A DNA stretch of 64,000 nucleotides from Mycobacterium sp. URHB0044 (GTDB lineage Bacteria > Actinomycetota > Actinomycetes > Mycobacteriales > Mycobacteriaceae): contig NZ_JIAW01000021.1 of assembly GCF_000620625.1 (NCBI RefSeq), positions 1-64,000 of the forward strand, in the 5' to 3' direction. A program made the position numbers and the translations under genes. A model generated the notes under the pieces. That model did no database searches, was not told the DNA's origin, and saw nothing but the letters and a program-made list of their open reading frames with translations. Numbering within the stretch: position 1 is the first letter of the stretch; the number at the start of each line of letters is the position of its first letter. Positions 16,479-25,152 of the stretch are shown piece by piece.

Positions 16479-17711
16479 TCATGCGGGCACCGGTGGTGTC
16501 CGGGTTGCCAAGTCACGTAGCAGCTTCGCGGCCACCGTCGCCCCGTCGGTCCGGATCGTGCCCGCCACGGCAGCCGCGCGGGCACGGGTCTCGGTCGCCA
16601 GTGCCGTCGCGAGCGCGCCCGACAGCGACTCGAAGTTGGGGGTCGGACCGTCGTGCGCGGCGCCGATACCCAGCGTAGCCACCCGGCCGGCCCAGTACGG
16701 CTGGTCCGCTATCTGTGGTACCACCACCTGCGGCGCGCCGGCCAGCGCAGCCGTGGTCGTGGTGCCTGCGCCGCCGTGGTGCACGACGGCGGCCACCCGA
16801 CCGAACAGTGCCTGCTGGTTGACCTCGCCGACGACGAAGCAGTCGTCGCGGTCGTCGATCGCGGTCAGGCCGGCCCAGCCGCGGGCCAGGAGCACGCGGC
16901 GGCCCTGCGCTCGGATCGCCTCGATGGCCACCCGGCCAACGTCCCTCGGCGCGTGCGAGGCGATACTGCCGAAGCCTACGTACACCGGTGGTGAGCCGGC
17001 GTCGAGGAACGCCTCCAGATCGGCCGGGAGTGGACGATCGTCGGGCAGGATCCACGCGCCGGTCTGCACGACGTCGAGGTCCGTTCTGTCATGCCACGGC
17101 CACAGCGTCGGGTCCGTGGCCAGCCACGGCCGTTCGGTGAAGACGTAGTCACGCACGTTGTCGACCGGTGGCAGACCGATCGCCGCTCGATGGCTGTTGA
17201 GTGCCTCGGCGTACAAGGCGTTCACCCTCTCGGCGTCCTGGTTCCACAGCACCCGATTGTCGGTCTCCCCTCGCGGGGATGGCGTGCCCGGCCGCGCCCC
17301 GGGCGGGAAGTGCCGCGACGGCAGCCCAAGGGTGTGGAAGCAGACAAGCACATAGGGGATGCCCAGCTTCTCGGCGACATCCCGTGCGCCTGCGGGCATC
17401 AGGCCGGTCGCCAGCAATGCGTCGCACCCCTCTGCGGCCGCGGTGAACGTGTCGAACCGCGCGGCGACCAGTTGGGGAGCGAGCCGGAAGGCGTCCTGAG
17501 CCGTTGGCGGCTTCGTGCCGGCGACCACCGAGCGCACGGACGGACCCAGCGGAACCATCGGCACGCCGGCACGCTGCAACAGCACCCTGAACTCCTCGTC
17601 CGGGGGTGCGCACATCCGCACGTCCACGCCGAGCGCCTGCAACGCCACCGCCAGTCCTGCCAGCGGCTCGACGTCTCCGCGCGACCCCCACGTCGTCAAC
17701 AACATCCGCAT
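16479..17711 (-). CDS. rgt: Rifamycin-type UDP-glycosyltransferase (GT1/MGT family)
   Basis: Predicted GT-B fold glycosyltransferase of 410 residues that uses a nucleotide sugar. The N-terminal acceptor domain opens LLTTWGSRGDVEPL; the C-terminal donor domain holds the macrolide-transferase signature VVHHGGAGTTTTAALAGAPQ and QIADQPYWAGRVA. It resembles the characterised Streptomyces enzyme Rgt1438, which glucosylates rifampin, as I remember that sequence. It starts about 60 bases from an RAE-like 19-mer and is followed 33 bases later by helR, so drug modification and polymerase protection would be induced together. Other GT1 enzymes of antibiotic or lipid pathways look similar, so the substrate rests largely on context. 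Confidence 0.87.
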   Translation of the reverse strand: MRMLLTTWGSRGDVEPLAGLAVALQALGVDVRMCAPPDEEFRVLLQRAGVPMVPLGPSVRSVVAGTKPPTAQDAFRLAPQLVAARFDTFTAAAEGCDALLATGLMPAGARDVAEKLGIPYVLVCFHTLGLPSRHFPPGARPGTPSPRGETDNRVLWNQDAERVNALYAEALNSHRAAIGLPPVDNVRDYVFTERPWLATDPTLWPWHDRTDLDVVQTGAWILPDDRPLPADLEAFLDAGSPPVYVGFGSIASHAPRDVGRVAIEAIRAQGRRVLLARGWAGLTAIDDRDDCFVVGEVNQQALFGRVAAVVHHGGAGTTTTAALAGAPQVVVPQIADQPYWAGRVATLGIGAAHDGPTPNFESLSGALATALATETRARAAAVAGTIRTDGATVAAKLLRDLATRTPPVPA

Positions 17712-17768
17712 TTCACTACCTCGGGTTCACGAGTTCTGGCTTGAGGCAGCGATTTTGCGGCATGACCC

Positions 17769-17787
17769 GGGTCTTGTCGCAAGCCCC
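17769..17787 (-). promoter_or_regulatory. Rifamycin-associated element (RAE)-like motif
   Basis: On the minus strand this reads GGGGCTTGCGACAAGACCC, an imperfect 19-base inverted repeat that closely resembles the RAE found upstream of rifamycin resistance genes in actinomycetes. A TATAG-containing -10-like sequence lies about ten bases upstream on the same strand (17796-17802), placing the element near the transcription start, about 60 bases before the glycosyltransferase ATG. Confidence 0.85.
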
Positions 17788-17892
17788 CTAGTCGGCTATA
17801 GATTGAGAGTGGGAAGGCGTTGTTCGCCTTCCCTTCGTCGTGCCGGGCCCAGCCGCCTTGACATCTGCTCGAACAGGAGTTCGAATGAATGG

Positions 17893-18903
17893 GTGAGGTG
17901 GGACGGTCAGGGCATCAACGTCGACGACGGCGCGCTGCCCGGGTTGGAGCGCATCGGTTTCGTCCGGACGGTGCGCGCACCGCAGTTCGACGGCATCACG
18001 TTTCACGAGGTGTTGTGCAAGTCCGCGCTGAACAAGGTGCCTGCTGCGTCCATGCTGCCGTTCCGCTTCACGGTCAATGGTTACCGTGGGTGCAGTCACG
18101 CGTGCCGATACTGCTTCGCCCGGCCCACGCACGAGTACCTCGACTTCGATCCCGGTGCGGACTTCGACACTCAGGTCGTGGTGAAGACCAACGTCGCCGA
18201 GGTGCTCCGCCGGGAGCTGTCGCGCCCGTCGTGGACCAGGGAAACCGTCGCGTTGGGCACCAACACCGATCCCTATCAGCGTGCCGAGGGACGTTACGCG
18301 CTGATGCCGGGAATCATTGGGGCACTGGCTGATTCGGGCACGCCGTTCTCGATCCTCACCAAGGGCACCCTGCTGCGTCGCGATCTGGGGCTGATCACGG
18401 CTGCGGCCGAACATCTCGACGTCAGCGTGGCGATCTCGCTGGCGGTCGGCGATCCCGAACTTCATCGTCGGGTCGAGCCAGGCACGCCAAGTCCACGAGC
18501 CAGGTTGGACTTGATCCGCGCGGTGCGTGATGCGGGGCTGGACTGCCACGTCATGGTCGCGCCGGTGTTGCCCGCCCTGACCGACTCCGTCGAGCACCTC
18601 GACGGGCTGTTGGGTCAGATCGCCGCCGCAGGCGCCTCGAGTGTGACGGTGTTCGGCTTGCACCTGCGCGGCTCGACACGCGGTTGGTTCATGGCGTGGC
18701 TGGCGGGTGCGTATCCAGAGTTGGTCGCGACGTACCGCGAGTTGTACCGGCGCGGCGCCTATTTGCCGGCCGACTACCGCGACCTGTTGCGCGAGCGGGC
18801 GGCGCCGTTGATCGCCAGACACGGCCTGAACCGCGACCAGCGGTCGTTTCGCGCCGCGCCCCCGCCGCCCGTCGTCCCCGATCCCGAGCTGACGTTGTTC
18901 TGA
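17893..18903 (+). CDS. Radical SAM protein (Rv2578c family)
   Basis: Predicted [4Fe-4S]/S-adenosylmethionine radical enzyme of 336 residues. The cluster motif is GCSHACRYCFARP (CxxxCxxC, about residue 63), followed by the conserved TNTDPYQ and the partial TIM-barrel features ISLAVGDPELHRRVEPG. It belongs to the group related to spore photoproduct lyase, whose mycobacterial reaction is unknown. GTG 17893 gives the family start VRW; an AGGAG lies about 13 bases upstream, a rather long spacing. It points away from the RAE-controlled operon, and the two starts are about 180 bases apart. Confidence 0.9.
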   Translation: MRWDGQGINVDDGALPGLERIGFVRTVRAPQFDGITFHEVLCKSALNKVPAASMLPFRFTVNGYRGCSHACRYCFARPTHEYLDFDPGADFDTQVVVKTNVAEVLRRELSRPSWTRETVALGTNTDPYQRAEGRYALMPGIIGALADSGTPFSILTKGTLLRRDLGLITAAAEHLDVSVAISLAVGDPELHRRVEPGTPSPRARLDLIRAVRDAGLDCHVMVAPVLPALTDSVEHLDGLLGQIAAAGASSVTVFGLHLRGSTRGWFMAWLAGAYPELVATYRELYRRGAYLPADYRDLLRERAAPLIARHGLNRDQRSFRAAPPPPVVPDPELTLF

Positions 18904-18920
18904 GGCAACGCTATTCGCGT

Positions 18921-19748
18921 CTATTCGCGAAGGGTCGCGGCCAGCGAGCCGAGCAGGGCCAGCGCCTCGGCGCTTCGGGATCCCGGCTCGGCGTGATAGA
19001 CGACGAGTTCCTGCCCGGGGCTCGAGCGGACGTCGAAGGTCTGCATCGTCAGCGTGACCTCGCCGACGTTCGGATGCACGAAGGTCTTCTGGCGCAATCC
19101 CTTTCCGCGCACCTGGTGCCGACTCCACAGCGTCGCGAACTCCTCGGAGTCGCCCAACATCGTGGAGAGCACTTCGCGCACCCGGGCGTCGGCGGGATCC
19201 TGGCCATGGCCCAGGCGAAAACCCGCGACGGCGTCGGCTGCCACGTCGGGCCAGTCTCGATAGAAGGTGCGTGCGCCGGGGTCGGTGAACACGACCCGCA
19301 AGAGGTTGCGTGAATGCGACCAGCCGCCGAACAGTGCATCGGCGATCATGTTGGCCGCCAACACGTCATAGGCGCGGTTGTAGATCAATGCCGGGTTGTC
19401 GGGCCACGCGTCCATCAGTTCGATCAGCGCCGGGTCTACCCGGCCGACGGCGCCGACGGGCGTGGCCGGCGTCGTTCCGGCCAATCGGAAGAGATGGTCG
19501 CGGGCATCGCCGGCCAGTCGGAGGGCCGCTGCCAGCGCCTCGACGACCTGTGCCGACGGGTTGCGCTCGCGGCCCTGCTCGAGGCGCGTGTAGTAGTCCT
19601 GGCTCAGACCCGCCAGCATCGCGACCTCTTCGCGTCGCAATCCGTCGACCCGTCGACGTTGCCGGGTGTCGGCGGCAAGGCCCGCCTGGTCGGGTGTGAC
19701 TTGCGCGCGTCGTGCCCGCAGGAAGGCGCCCAGGTCGGTGTCGGACAT
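18921..19748 (-). CDS. XRE-type helix-turn-helix regulator with MmyB-like ligand-binding domain
   Basis: Transcription factor of 275 residues. The N-terminal XRE helix-turn-helix (about 25-80) contains GLRREEVAMLAGLSQDYYTRLEQG cut at its usual boundaries, and the C-terminal part (about 105-265) matches the MmyB-like ligand-binding domain (AYDVLAANMIADALFG, HPNVGEVTL, PGQELVVYHAEPGS). Regulators of this group typically control a divergent oxidoreductase gene, and here an SDR starts 135 bases away on the other strand with a palindrome between. Ligand unknown. Confidence 0.92.
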   Translation of the reverse strand: MSDTDLGAFLRARRAQVTPDQAGLAADTRQRRRVDGLRREEVAMLAGLSQDYYTRLEQGRERNPSAQVVEALAAALRLAGDARDHLFRLAGTTPATPVGAVGRVDPALIELMDAWPDNPALIYNRAYDVLAANMIADALFGGWSHSRNLLRVVFTDPGARTFYRDWPDVAADAVAGFRLGHGQDPADARVREVLSTMLGDSEEFATLWSRHQVRGKGLRQKTFVHPNVGEVTLTMQTFDVRSSPGQELVVYHAEPGSRSAEALALLGSLAATLRE

Positions 19749-19780
19749 GGATTCAGGCTACGGAATCCGCCGCCGTCCAG

Positions 19781-19801
19781 CCTGGGTGTGGCACACCCAG
19801 G
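19781..19801. promoter_or_regulatory. Inverted repeat between XRE regulator and SDR, probable operator
   Basis: CCTGGGTGT-GGC-ACACCCAGG is a perfect inverted repeat with nine-base arms and a three-base spacer, 32 bases upstream of the regulator start and 82 bases before the SDR start. Its place in a divergent promoter region makes it the best candidate binding site for the XRE regulator. Confidence 0.72.
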
Positions 19802-19883
19802 AAACGTCCGGCCTTCCGCGGTCACGACGACGATGCGAGCGTGGTGATCGATGCAAAACCGCCATCGTCGAGGAGGAACTGAC

Positions 19884-20603
19884 GTGACCACCACCCAATT
19901 GGTCGTATTCGTGACGGGTGCCAGCAGTGGCATCGGACATGCCATCACGCAGCGACTGGCCCGCGACGGCCACCGCGTCGTGGCCGCCGCCCGGCGCACC
20001 GATCTGCTCGACGAGTTGGCGTCGACGGTCGACGGTGTCGAGGCGTGCGCGCTCGACGTCACCGACCTCGATGCGACGCGCGCCGCGGTGGATGCCGCCG
20101 TCGCGCGGCACGGCCGGATCGACGTGTTCGTCGCCAACGCCGGCGTGATGCCACTGTCGCGGCTCGACGCCGGCCTCGTCGACGAGTGGAATCACATGAT
20201 CGACGTGAACATCCGTGGCTTGCTCAACGGAATAGCTTCGGTGCAGGGACATTTCGCTGCGCAGGGCGGCGGCCACTTCGTCACGATGGCATCGATCGGC
20301 GCTCACGAGGTGAGCCCGACCGCAGCCGTCTACTGCGGAACGAAGTTCGCGGCGTGGGCGATCACCGAAGGGCTGCGACTGGAGTCGCCGCCAGAGGTGC
20401 GCGTCACGACGGTATCGCCGGGCGTCGTCGAGAGTGAACTCGCGAACACGATCACCGACCCGATCGCCAAGGATGTCATGGCCGATTACCGCCGAAATGC
20501 CATTCCTGCGCCGGCCATCGCGGACGCGGTTGCCTTCGCGGTGGCCCAGCCGGCCGATGTCGACGTCAACGAGATCGTGGTGCGCCCCGTCCGGCAGCGC
20601 TGA
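19884..20603 (+). CDS. SDR family oxidoreductase
   Basis: NAD(P)-dependent short-chain dehydrogenase of 239 residues. It shows the nucleotide-binding TGASSGIG, the NAG motif VANAGVM, and the catalytic Tyr-Lys in YCGTKFA. AAARRTD after beta strand 2 hints at NADP preference. GTG 19884 has AGGAGG seven bases upstream. It is probably controlled by the divergent XRE regulator. The substrate is not predictable; homologues are annotated as generic ketone/aldehyde reductases. Confidence 0.9.
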   Translation: MTTTQLVVFVTGASSGIGHAITQRLARDGHRVVAAARRTDLLDELASTVDGVEACALDVTDLDATRAAVDAAVARHGRIDVFVANAGVMPLSRLDAGLVDEWNHMIDVNIRGLLNGIASVQGHFAAQGGGHFVTMASIGAHEVSPTAAVYCGTKFAAWAITEGLRLESPPEVRVTTVSPGVVESELANTITDPIAKDVMADYRRNAIPAPAIADAVAFAVAQPADVDVNEIVVRPVRQR

Positions 20604-20658
20604 GCCCGGTGGGACCGGCCCTCTATTGGACATGTGTGGAAGGGGGCCTTGTATCCAT

Positions 20659-20698
20659 CGGTACCGTGACGTACCGTAATCGGTACTTATTCGTACCG
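20659..20698. promoter_or_regulatory. Phased GTACCG repeats upstream of the P450 operon
   Basis: The hexamer GTACCG, or its complement CGGTAC, occurs at 20661, 20671, 20681 (inverted) and 20693, so three consecutive sites are exactly ten bases apart. GTACCG-TAAT-CGGTAC (20671-20686) is a perfect inverted repeat with a four-base spacer, and CGGTACCG (20659-20666) is itself palindromic. This looks like a multi-site operator for the P450 operon; the cognate regulator is not adjacent. Confidence 0.68.
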
Positions 20699-20742
20699 AC
20701 CGGAGGTGCTGGCGTGGGAGAGACTCGTGGGTGAACGCCATC

Positions 20743-22101
20743 ATGGGTGAGGTGACGACTGACCCGGTACGGCTCCCTCCCGCGCCGCGGATCCCGAAGT
20801 TGGTGCAGGGCATCGGCTTTCTGACGGCGCGCGACAAGGCGGTCGCCGCCGTGGGCCGTCGCTACGGTTCGGAATTCACGCTCAACCTCCCGATCTTCGG
20901 TAGGGCCGTGGTGATCAGCGACCCAGCCCTGGTCAAGGAACTCTTCACGATGAGCACCGACCTGATCGCCCGCGGCGGCACGCTCGGGGACGTGCTCGGC
21001 CCGGGTTCGACGTTCAGCCTGGACGGCACTGCACATCGGCAGCGCCGCAAGCTGCTCGTGCCGCCGTTCCACGGCAAGCGCATGCAGGGTTACGAGCACA
21101 TCATCGAAGAAGAGGTATTGCGCGAAATTGCGGCTTGGCCAGAAGGCGAGAGCTTCGCGACGCTGCCGTCGATGATGCGGATCACCCTCAACGCCATCCT
21201 GCGCGCCGTGTTCGGAGCCGACGGGGCCGCCCTGGAGGAACTGCGCGAACTCCTGCCGCCGATGGTGCTCAAGGCGTCGCGACTGGCGGTGATGCCGCCC
21301 GCCGTGCGCCGACACTACGGCCCGTGGAGTCCGTGGGGCCGCGTGCAGAAACTGCGGCGGCGGTACGACGCCGTCATCGCCGGCCTCATCGCCGACGCAC
21401 GCAGGGACCCCGCGTTCGACGAACGCAACGACGTCCTGGCGCTGCTGTTGCAGGCGCGGTACGACGATGGGTCGCCGATCTCCGACGACCACGTCGCCGA
21501 CGAGTTGCTCACTCTGCTCGCGGCCGGCCACGAGACCACGGCAACCACGCTGGCGTGGGCCGTCGAGCGGCTCCGTCGACACCCACGATTGCTCACCCGG
21601 CTCACTGAGGAAGTGGACGCCGGGGGTTCGGACCTGCTGCAAGCCACCATCTTCGAGGTGCAGCGCACGCGGCCCGTCATCAACGCCTTTGCGCGCGTGA
21701 CCAAGGCCCGGATCAGGCTGGGCGAGTGGGTCATTCCCGAGCGGCACGTGGTGCTGGTGAGCATCTCGCTGGCCCACGCCGCTGAGCGCAACTTCACCGA
21801 CGCCGCGGTGTTCGACCCGGACCGCTTCGTCGGCAATCCGCCCGACACGCATGCCTGGATTCCGTTCGGTGGCGGAATCCGGCGCTGCATCGGCGCCTCA
21901 TTCGCGAACATGGAGATGATGGTCACCTTGCGTATCTTGTTGCGGGAGTTCGAGTTCGGCACCACCTATTCGGCAGGCGAGGCGGCGCATTCGCGCGGCG
22001 TGGCCACCGCGCCCGGTCAGGGCGGGGTGGCGGTCGTCTACCGCCGTCATCCGCGGACGCTGAGTGCGGTGCACGACGGGGCCGAGCAGGTGTCGGCGTG
22101 A
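20743..22101 (+). CDS. Cytochrome P450 (CYP138-like)
   Basis: Haem monooxygenase of 452 residues. Motifs: I-helix AGHETTATT (about residue 260), the ExxR pair in FEVQR, and the haem loop FGGGIRRCIGASFA with the Cys ligand near residue 382. The sequence resembles M. tuberculosis CYP138 (Rv0136) as I recall it, including PPFHGKRMQGYEHIIEEE. No reaction has been assigned to that enzyme. ATG 20743 aligns with the family start; GTG 20731 is possible. Its end overlaps the next hydrolase by four bases, making a three-gene operon with an alpha/beta hydrolase and an SDR, a set suited to oxidising and cleaving a lipid or xenobiotic. Confidence 0.93.
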   Translation: MGEVTTDPVRLPPAPRIPKLVQGIGFLTARDKAVAAVGRRYGSEFTLNLPIFGRAVVISDPALVKELFTMSTDLIARGGTLGDVLGPGSTFSLDGTAHRQRRKLLVPPFHGKRMQGYEHIIEEEVLREIAAWPEGESFATLPSMMRITLNAILRAVFGADGAALEELRELLPPMVLKASRLAVMPPAVRRHYGPWSPWGRVQKLRRRYDAVIAGLIADARRDPAFDERNDVLALLLQARYDDGSPISDDHVADELLTLLAAGHETTATTLAWAVERLRRHPRLLTRLTEEVDAGGSDLLQATIFEVQRTRPVINAFARVTKARIRLGEWVIPERHVVLVSISLAHAAERNFTDAAVFDPDRFVGNPPDTHAWIPFGGGIRRCIGASFANMEMMVTLRILLREFEFGTTYSAGEAAHSRGVATAPGQGGVAVVYRRHPRTLSAVHDGAEQVSA

Positions 22102-23012
22102 CGGGCGAGTCGATCATCCCCGTCGGGCGTGGCATCCAGTTGTGCTACGACGCGTTCGGCGACGAAACGGCACCGCCGGTCCTGTTGATTGCGGGGCTGG
22201 GGCAGCAACTGCACAGCTGGCCAGACGAATTCGCCGCGACGCTCGCCGGCCGGGGATACCGGGTGATTCGGTTCGACAACCGCGACGTGGGCCGATCGAC
22301 GCATGCGAGCTTCCCGAAGCCGAAACCGTTGGCGATCTTGCGCGGCGGCAGCGACGCGCGGCAGTACCACCTCGGCGACATGGCCCGCGACACCGTCGGT
22401 CTGCTGGACGCGCTCGATCACCGCGAGGCTCACCTCGTCGGCATCTCGATGGGGGGCATGATTGCCCAGACCGTCGCCGCGCACTATCCGGGACGGGTGC
22501 GGACGCTGACGTCGATCATGTCGAACACCGGTGCGCCTCGCATCGGGCGTCCTGCGTTGTCGACGTGGTTGCGGATGGCGACCGCGAGGCCGCCGCGCAA
22601 TCGGCTCGAGGCGATGAACGACGCGGTGCGGATCTTCAGTCACATCGGGTCGCACGGATTCCCGTTCGACGAGGCCTGGGTACGCGAGAAGGCCGGTCTG
22701 GCTTGGGATCGCGATCCGACCTCGGACGGCGTGGCACGGCAGTTGGCAGGGATCTTCGCCTCAGGGGACCGCACGGCGGAACTGCGGAACATCGACGTGC
22801 CGACCCTGGTGATCCATGGCGATCGGGACAGGATGGTCCATCCGACCGGTGGTGCCGCCACTGCAGCAGCCATCCCCGGTGCACGGCTGGAGACGATCGT
22901 CGGCATGGGCCACGACCTGCCTGCCGGCGCATGGGACCGCATTGTCGACCTGATCGCCGACCATCTCGACAGTTCGCCCATCTCAACCGCCCAGTCAGAG
23001 GAGACCGCATGA
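22098..23012 (+). CDS. Alpha/beta hydrolase (RdmC-like esterase group)
   Basis: Predicted serine hydrolase of 304 residues. Nucleophile elbow GISMGG (about residue 118), oxyanion loop LLIAGLGQQ, the early motif RFDNRDVGRST shared with aclacinomycin methylesterase-like proteins, aspartate in IHGDRDRM and histidine in GMGHDLP. It overlaps the P450 stop (GTGA) and the following SDR start (ATGA), so all three are translationally coupled. Likely ester or lactone hydrolysis in the same pathway; the substrate is unknown. Confidence 0.9.
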   Translation: MTGESIIPVGRGIQLCYDAFGDETAPPVLLIAGLGQQLHSWPDEFAATLAGRGYRVIRFDNRDVGRSTHASFPKPKPLAILRGGSDARQYHLGDMARDTVGLLDALDHREAHLVGISMGGMIAQTVAAHYPGRVRTLTSIMSNTGAPRIGRPALSTWLRMATARPPRNRLEAMNDAVRIFSHIGSHGFPFDEAWVREKAGLAWDRDPTSDGVARQLAGIFASGDRTAELRNIDVPTLVIHGDRDRMVHPTGGAATAAAIPGARLETIVGMGHDLPAGAWDRIVDLIADHLDSSPISTAQSEETA

Positions 23013-23890
23013 GCAAATCAGCCGCGAACGTGATCAGCGGACGCACGGTGGTCATCACCGGCGCCGCCTCCGGTATCGGTCGGGCTCTGGCACAACGGCT
23101 TTCATCGCACGGTTGCCCCGTTGCAATTGCCGACGTCGACGAGCAGGGACTGAAGGAGACCGAGGCGAGCATCGGCGGACCGACGCTGACCAAGATCCTC
23201 GACGTCCGGGACGGGCAGGCGCAGTACGCCTTCGCCGCCGAAGTCCGGGACTGGGCGCCCGCGCCGCTGGGCGCGGTGTTCAACAATGCCGGCGTCGCGG
23301 TGTCGTCGAGCGTCCTCGATTCCGTCGCCGAGGACGACGACTGGTTGTGGGACATCAACTTCCACGGCGTGGTCAACGGCACCCGAGCGTTCCTGCCGAT
23401 CCTGGTCGCCCAGGACTCCGGGGCGATCGTGAACACCTCGAGTGTGTTCGGTCTGGTCGGCATGCCGAATCAGAGCGCCTACTGCTCGGCGAAGTTCGCC
23501 GTCCGTGGCTTCACGGACTCGCTGCGCCAAGAACTCCGCGGCACCGGCGTCAGGGCCGTCAACGTGCACCCGGGCGGCATCAACACCAACATCGTGCGCA
23601 ACGCCCGCTTCCGCAAGGACCCCGAGGGCCGCGGCCGCAGCCACGACCAGATCGTTCAGGAGTTCGCGGCGATCACCATGACCGAGCCCGCCAAGGCAGC
23701 GGAGATCATCCATCGGGGGGTCGAACAGGGCAAGGCGCGCATCCTCGTCGGACCCGACGCCTATCTCTTCGACGCCCTCGCCCGGCTGGCGCCCACGCAC
23801 TACTACGACATCCTGAGCGCGTTCGAATCGCGGCTGCGCGGGCGGGCCCGAGCAGAGGTCGCCCAGCAGCCCTCTGCGGCAATCGGTTAG
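23009..23890 (+). CDS. SDR family oxidoreductase, third gene of the P450 operon
   Basis: Short-chain dehydrogenase of 293 residues with TGAASGIG, FNNAGVA and the catalytic YCSAKFA. The extended C-terminus (about 245-293) contains ILVGPDAYLFDALARLAP, seen in mycobacterial SDRs adjacent to P450 or monooxygenase genes. AD after the second strand suggests NAD. ATG 23009 is preceded by GAGGAG and overlaps the hydrolase stop. Its stop TAG overlaps, in the opposite direction, the stop of the convergent acyl-CoA dehydrogenase by four bases. Confidence 0.92.
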   Translation: MSKSAANVISGRTVVITGAASGIGRALAQRLSSHGCPVAIADVDEQGLKETEASIGGPTLTKILDVRDGQAQYAFAAEVRDWAPAPLGAVFNNAGVAVSSSVLDSVAEDDDWLWDINFHGVVNGTRAFLPILVAQDSGAIVNTSSVFGLVGMPNQSAYCSAKFAVRGFTDSLRQELRGTGVRAVNVHPGGINTNIVRNARFRKDPEGRGRSHDQIVQEFAAITMTEPAKAAEIIHRGVEQGKARILVGPDAYLFDALARLAPTHYYDILSAFESRLRGRARAEVAQQPSAAIG

Positions 23891-25152
23891 CGCGCCGAGT
23901 CGCTGTTGCGCTTCACCTGGTTGAAGGGCACTCCGCGGTCCGCGGCGTACTCGCGGGGGAAACCCAGCACGCGCTCGCCGATGATGTTGCGAGCGATCTC
24001 GTTGGTGCCGCCGCCCAGCGACGCGGTCTGACGCGAGGGGTAGCGCTCGCCGTAGCGGAACAATCCGCTGCCGTCGTCGACGACGCCGGAGCTGGCCGCG
24101 ATGGCCAGCGCGGTGTCGATCTCGAACTGGACGGTCTCCGCGTGCGTGATCCGGATGATCGAGCCAGCCGCGGGAGGCAGGGAGCCGTCCAAGACGCCGT
24201 GGTAGACGTGGTCGACCAACTGGTCCTGGACGGCACGATGCACCAGTGCGCGGCCGGCCATCTCGCGGACCCGCTCGTTGTCGGTCTGGCCCGTCGCGTT
24301 CAGCAGTGCGACGTAGTCGACGGGTTGGTCCGTCTCACCCTCGGCGCCTACGCCACTGGAGAATTCGGAACCACCGCCGACGGCGCGCCGCTCGTGGAAC
24401 ATCTGCCGCGACGCCACCGCCCAGCCGTCGTTGACCTCGCCGACGACGGCGTCGTCGCCGAGTTCGAGGTCGTCGAAGAACTCCTCGCAGAACTCGTTGC
24501 CGCCGTCGACCTGCTTGATCCTGCGCATGGTGATGCCGGGACTCTTGATGGGCACCAGGAACATCGTGAGTCCCTCGTGCTTGGGCACGTCCCAGTTGGT
24601 GCGTGCCAGCAGCAAGCCGTAGTCGGCGGCGAACGCGCTGGTGCTCCATGTCTTGGCGCCGTTGATGATCCACTTGTCGCCCCGGCGGTCGGCCCGGGTG
24701 ATGACGCCGGCCAGATCCGATCCGCCACTGGGCTCGGACAGCAGCTGAACCAGGACCTCGTCGCCCCGGATGGCCGCCGAGATGCGGTCGCGCTTCTGCT
24801 CCTCACTGCCCGTGTCGAGGATCGTCGCGGCGCAGATGGTGAAAGTCGGCGTGTTGAGGATGATCGGCAGCTCGTAGTCGCGTGATTCCACGTCGAACGC
24901 GCGCTGGTAGGCGATCGGCAGGCCGAGGCCGCCGTACTCCTTCGGGAAGCAGATTCCGGCGAAGCCGCCTTCGTACAGCTTCTTCTGCAATTCACGCGCG
25001 CGCAGCCAGGGGCCCTCGGCGCCGCGGTCGGCGTCCGGCGGGTTCGCCGGATCGACCCGTGGCATGTTCGCGGCGAGCCAGACCCGCGCCCTGGCGGCGA
25101 ACTCGGCGACCGTCTCCGTGGTCGTGGCGGTCGCTGACGTCGTCTCGGTCAT
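23887..25152 (-). CDS. Acyl-CoA dehydrogenase (large subunit type)
   Basis: FAD-dependent acyl-CoA dehydrogenase of 421 residues. N-terminal helical domain from about 10; flavin-contacting motifs LLSEPSGGSDLAG and WIINGAKTWSTSAF in the middle; C-terminal GGGTNEIARNIIGERVLG. It is coupled by an ATGA overlap to a second acyl-CoA dehydrogenase upstream, and such pairs form alpha2beta2 enzymes in mycobacteria (the FadE26-FadE27 pattern used for steroid side chains and other branched acyl-CoAs). Substrate here unknown. Confidence 0.92.
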   Translation of the reverse strand: MTETTSATATTTETVAEFAARARVWLAANMPRVDPANPPDADRGAEGPWLRARELQKKLYEGGFAGICFPKEYGGLGLPIAYQRAFDVESRDYELPIILNTPTFTICAATILDTGSEEQKRDRISAAIRGDEVLVQLLSEPSGGSDLAGVITRADRRGDKWIINGAKTWSTSAFAADYGLLLARTNWDVPKHEGLTMFLVPIKSPGITMRRIKQVDGGNEFCEEFFDDLELGDDAVVGEVNDGWAVASRQMFHERRAVGGGSEFSSGVGAEGETDQPVDYVALLNATGQTDNERVREMAGRALVHRAVQDQLVDHVYHGVLDGSLPPAAGSIIRITHAETVQFEIDTALAIAASSGVVDDGSGLFRYGERYPSRQTASLGGGTNEIARNIIGERVLGFPREYAADRGVPFNQVKRNSDSAR

